Shown: positions 4,981-5,578 of the stretch, in pieces | Numbering within the stretch: the first letter of the stretch is position 1 | How the letters are laid out: the number at the start of each line of letters is the position of its first letter | Assembly (NCBI GenBank): GCA_017938565.1 | Contig: JAGBBI010000104.1 | Coordinates: forward strand, 1-5,578 | From: Clostridia bacterium | GTDB lineage: Bacteria; Bacillota_A; Clostridia; Christensenellales; UBA1242 | Reading direction: 5' to 3' | DNA: 5,578 nt | Translations under genes and position numbers: made by a program | Notes under the pieces: generated by a model | Databases searched by the model: none | What the model was told of the DNA's origin: nothing | Seen by the model: the letters and a program-made list of their open reading frames with translations, nothing else

Positions 4981-5021
4981 GCAGAAGTACAATTTTAATC
5001 GTTTATGTGTCGTACTCACTT

Positions 5022-5396
5022 TTATTTTCTTATATAAAATATTTTGCAATTTCCATTTCGGTCAAAAGTTTCTACTTCATATTTTAAATTACCGTCTTTG
5101 TAAATGCTATCATATATCTGGGACAAGTTAACAGTTTTTCCATTTTTGACTTTCCAACCAGTCTTTGGGAGCTCAATTTCGGCATTATATCCGTCAATTA
5201 TTCCTTGCTTTAGTGTAAGCATATAGTAAATTGTCGAATCCGCCCACCCAAAACCTATACCGATTAAATTCTCAAGTCCATATTTTGGAATTAACTCTTC
5301 CCAAAATTCATCAATCGTTTTATATTGGCTATTATTGATTGTCGAAAAAGTTTTGGATATTCCTTTTATTTTAACAAAACTATCAAGGTTTGGCAT
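5022..5396 (-). CDS. Small soluble protein, possibly a GyrI-like effector-binding domain
   Basis: A 124-residue protein without signal peptide or membrane helix. It starts at ATG 5396 with SD GGAG (5405-5402) 5 bases upstream. Recognisable stretches are KTFSTINNSQYKTIDEFWEE (15-34), IGIGFGWADSTIYYML (45-60) and IYDSIYKDGNLKYEVETF (94-111). The order (an amphipathic helix with FWEEL, a beta strand with GxGFGW, then a second helix and a closing strand with an acidic residue) recalls the GyrI-like/AraC C-terminal small-molecule-binding domain seen alone or fused to DNA-binding domains. I recognise this only by general shape, so it is tentative and no ligand can be named. It has its own promoter. 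The asn promoter begins 41 bases after its stop, with no terminator of its own in between. Confidence 0.6.
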   Translation of the reverse strand: MPNLDSFVKIKGISKTFSTINNSQYKTIDEFWEELIPKYGLENLIGIGFGWADSTIYYMLTLKQGIIDGYNAEIELPKTGWKVKNGKTVNLSQIYDSIYKDGNLKYEVETFDRNGNCKIFYIRK

Positions 5397-5426
5397 AACA
5401 ACTCCAAATTAAATATTAACTTTTTC

Positions 5427-5455
5427 ATTTTAGCATAAACAATCAAACAAGGCAA
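5427..5455 (-). promoter_or_regulatory. Probable sigma-A promoter of the 5022-5396 gene
   Basis: On the - strand TTGCCT (5455-5450), a 17-base spacer, and TAAAAT (5432-5427) preceded by TGC, which makes an extended -10. Transcription would begin near 5420, about 24 bases before the start codon. Confidence 0.65.
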
Positions 5456-5472
5456 ATAAAAAAATAAAGTTC

Positions 5473-5577
5473 TCACATAGTGGCATTTTCTTCTTTTAAA
5501 TACCCCAGTGCCTTTGTCATCAACTCTCTCATTGAAAAATTTGCAACTTTGCGTATATCCTTAATTAATAAAATCTG
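5473..5577 (-). CDS. C-terminal 34 residues of an unrecognised protein
   Basis: On the - strand a frame open from the window edge reads QILLIKDIRKVANFSMRELM followed by TKALGYLKEENATM and ends at TGA 5475-5473. Composition and codon use look like real coding sequence, and the other - strand frame tested hits a stop at once. The rest of the gene is to the right of the window. The piece LLIKDIRKVANFSMREL faintly recalls the second DNA-binding helix region of MerR-type regulators, but 34 residues are too few to name a family. No hairpin terminator is seen between its stop and the next promoter. Confidence 0.55.
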   Translation of the reverse strand, partial: QILLIKDIRKVANFSMRELMTKALGYLKEENATM

Positions 5578-5578
5578 G

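Noticed and set aside
4532..5021. T-box riboswitch upstream of asnA
   Set aside because: No T-box core sequence and no specifier-loop-type long stem are visible; the region is accounted for by the two leaders and terminators.
4934..5131. 65-codon + strand frame across the asn promoter
   Set aside because: It runs antisense through the consensus promoter, the palindrome and the end of the 5022-5396 gene, with no SD or recognisable product.

Overview
The window is AT-rich DNA from a low-GC Gram-positive-type bacterium (Bacillota, most likely an uncultured gut-type Clostridia or Bacilli relative). This is inferred from strong AGGAGG-type Shine-Dalgarno (SD) sites, sigma-A-like promoters, U-tailed terminators, the standard bacterial code (Trp is TGG, TGA is not read as an amino acid), and small proteins of kinds common in gut Firmicutes. 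I cannot name a species.

Left part, + strand: the window opens in the last 91 codons of a cardiolipin synthase-type phospholipase D protein. A promoter follows, then a two-gene unit (401-754, a two-helix membrane protein; 774-1094, a charged Ala/Lys/Glu-rich coiled-coil protein), closed by a hairpin at 1117-1154 that can terminate transcription from both sides.

Middle and right, - strand: reading right to left there is the tail of an unrecognised gene (5473-5577), a 124-residue protein (5022-5396) with its own promoter, a 490-base non-coding stretch, asnA (aspartate-ammonia ligase), asnS (asparaginyl-tRNA synthetase), and a 283-residue DUF11-type surface or structural protein that starts with TTG. 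asnA and asnS lie 10 bases apart and form one unit. The first makes asparagine and the second loads it onto tRNA-Asn.

The most interesting part is the 490-base stretch before asnA. It holds a textbook sigma-A promoter whose spacer is a perfect 19-bp palindrome, and two separate short ORFs missed by ordinary gene calling. Each has its own SD and a run of Asn codons: leader 1 is 27 aa with seven Asn in a row, leader 2 is 24 aa with five in a row. Leader 1 is followed by a terminator with a competing antiterminator, then a second terminator whose 5' arm can pair with the freed 3' arm of the first. Leader 2 ends in a 9-base element identical to the asnA SD, and a single complementary copy between them can pair with either one. 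I read this as a two-stage ribosome-mediated attenuator sensing charged tRNA-Asn: stage one controls transcription and stage two controls translation of asnA. No T-box is visible, although T-boxes are the usual control of such genes in Firmicutes. The regulatory logic is inferred from sequence complementarity and geometry and was not folded computationally.
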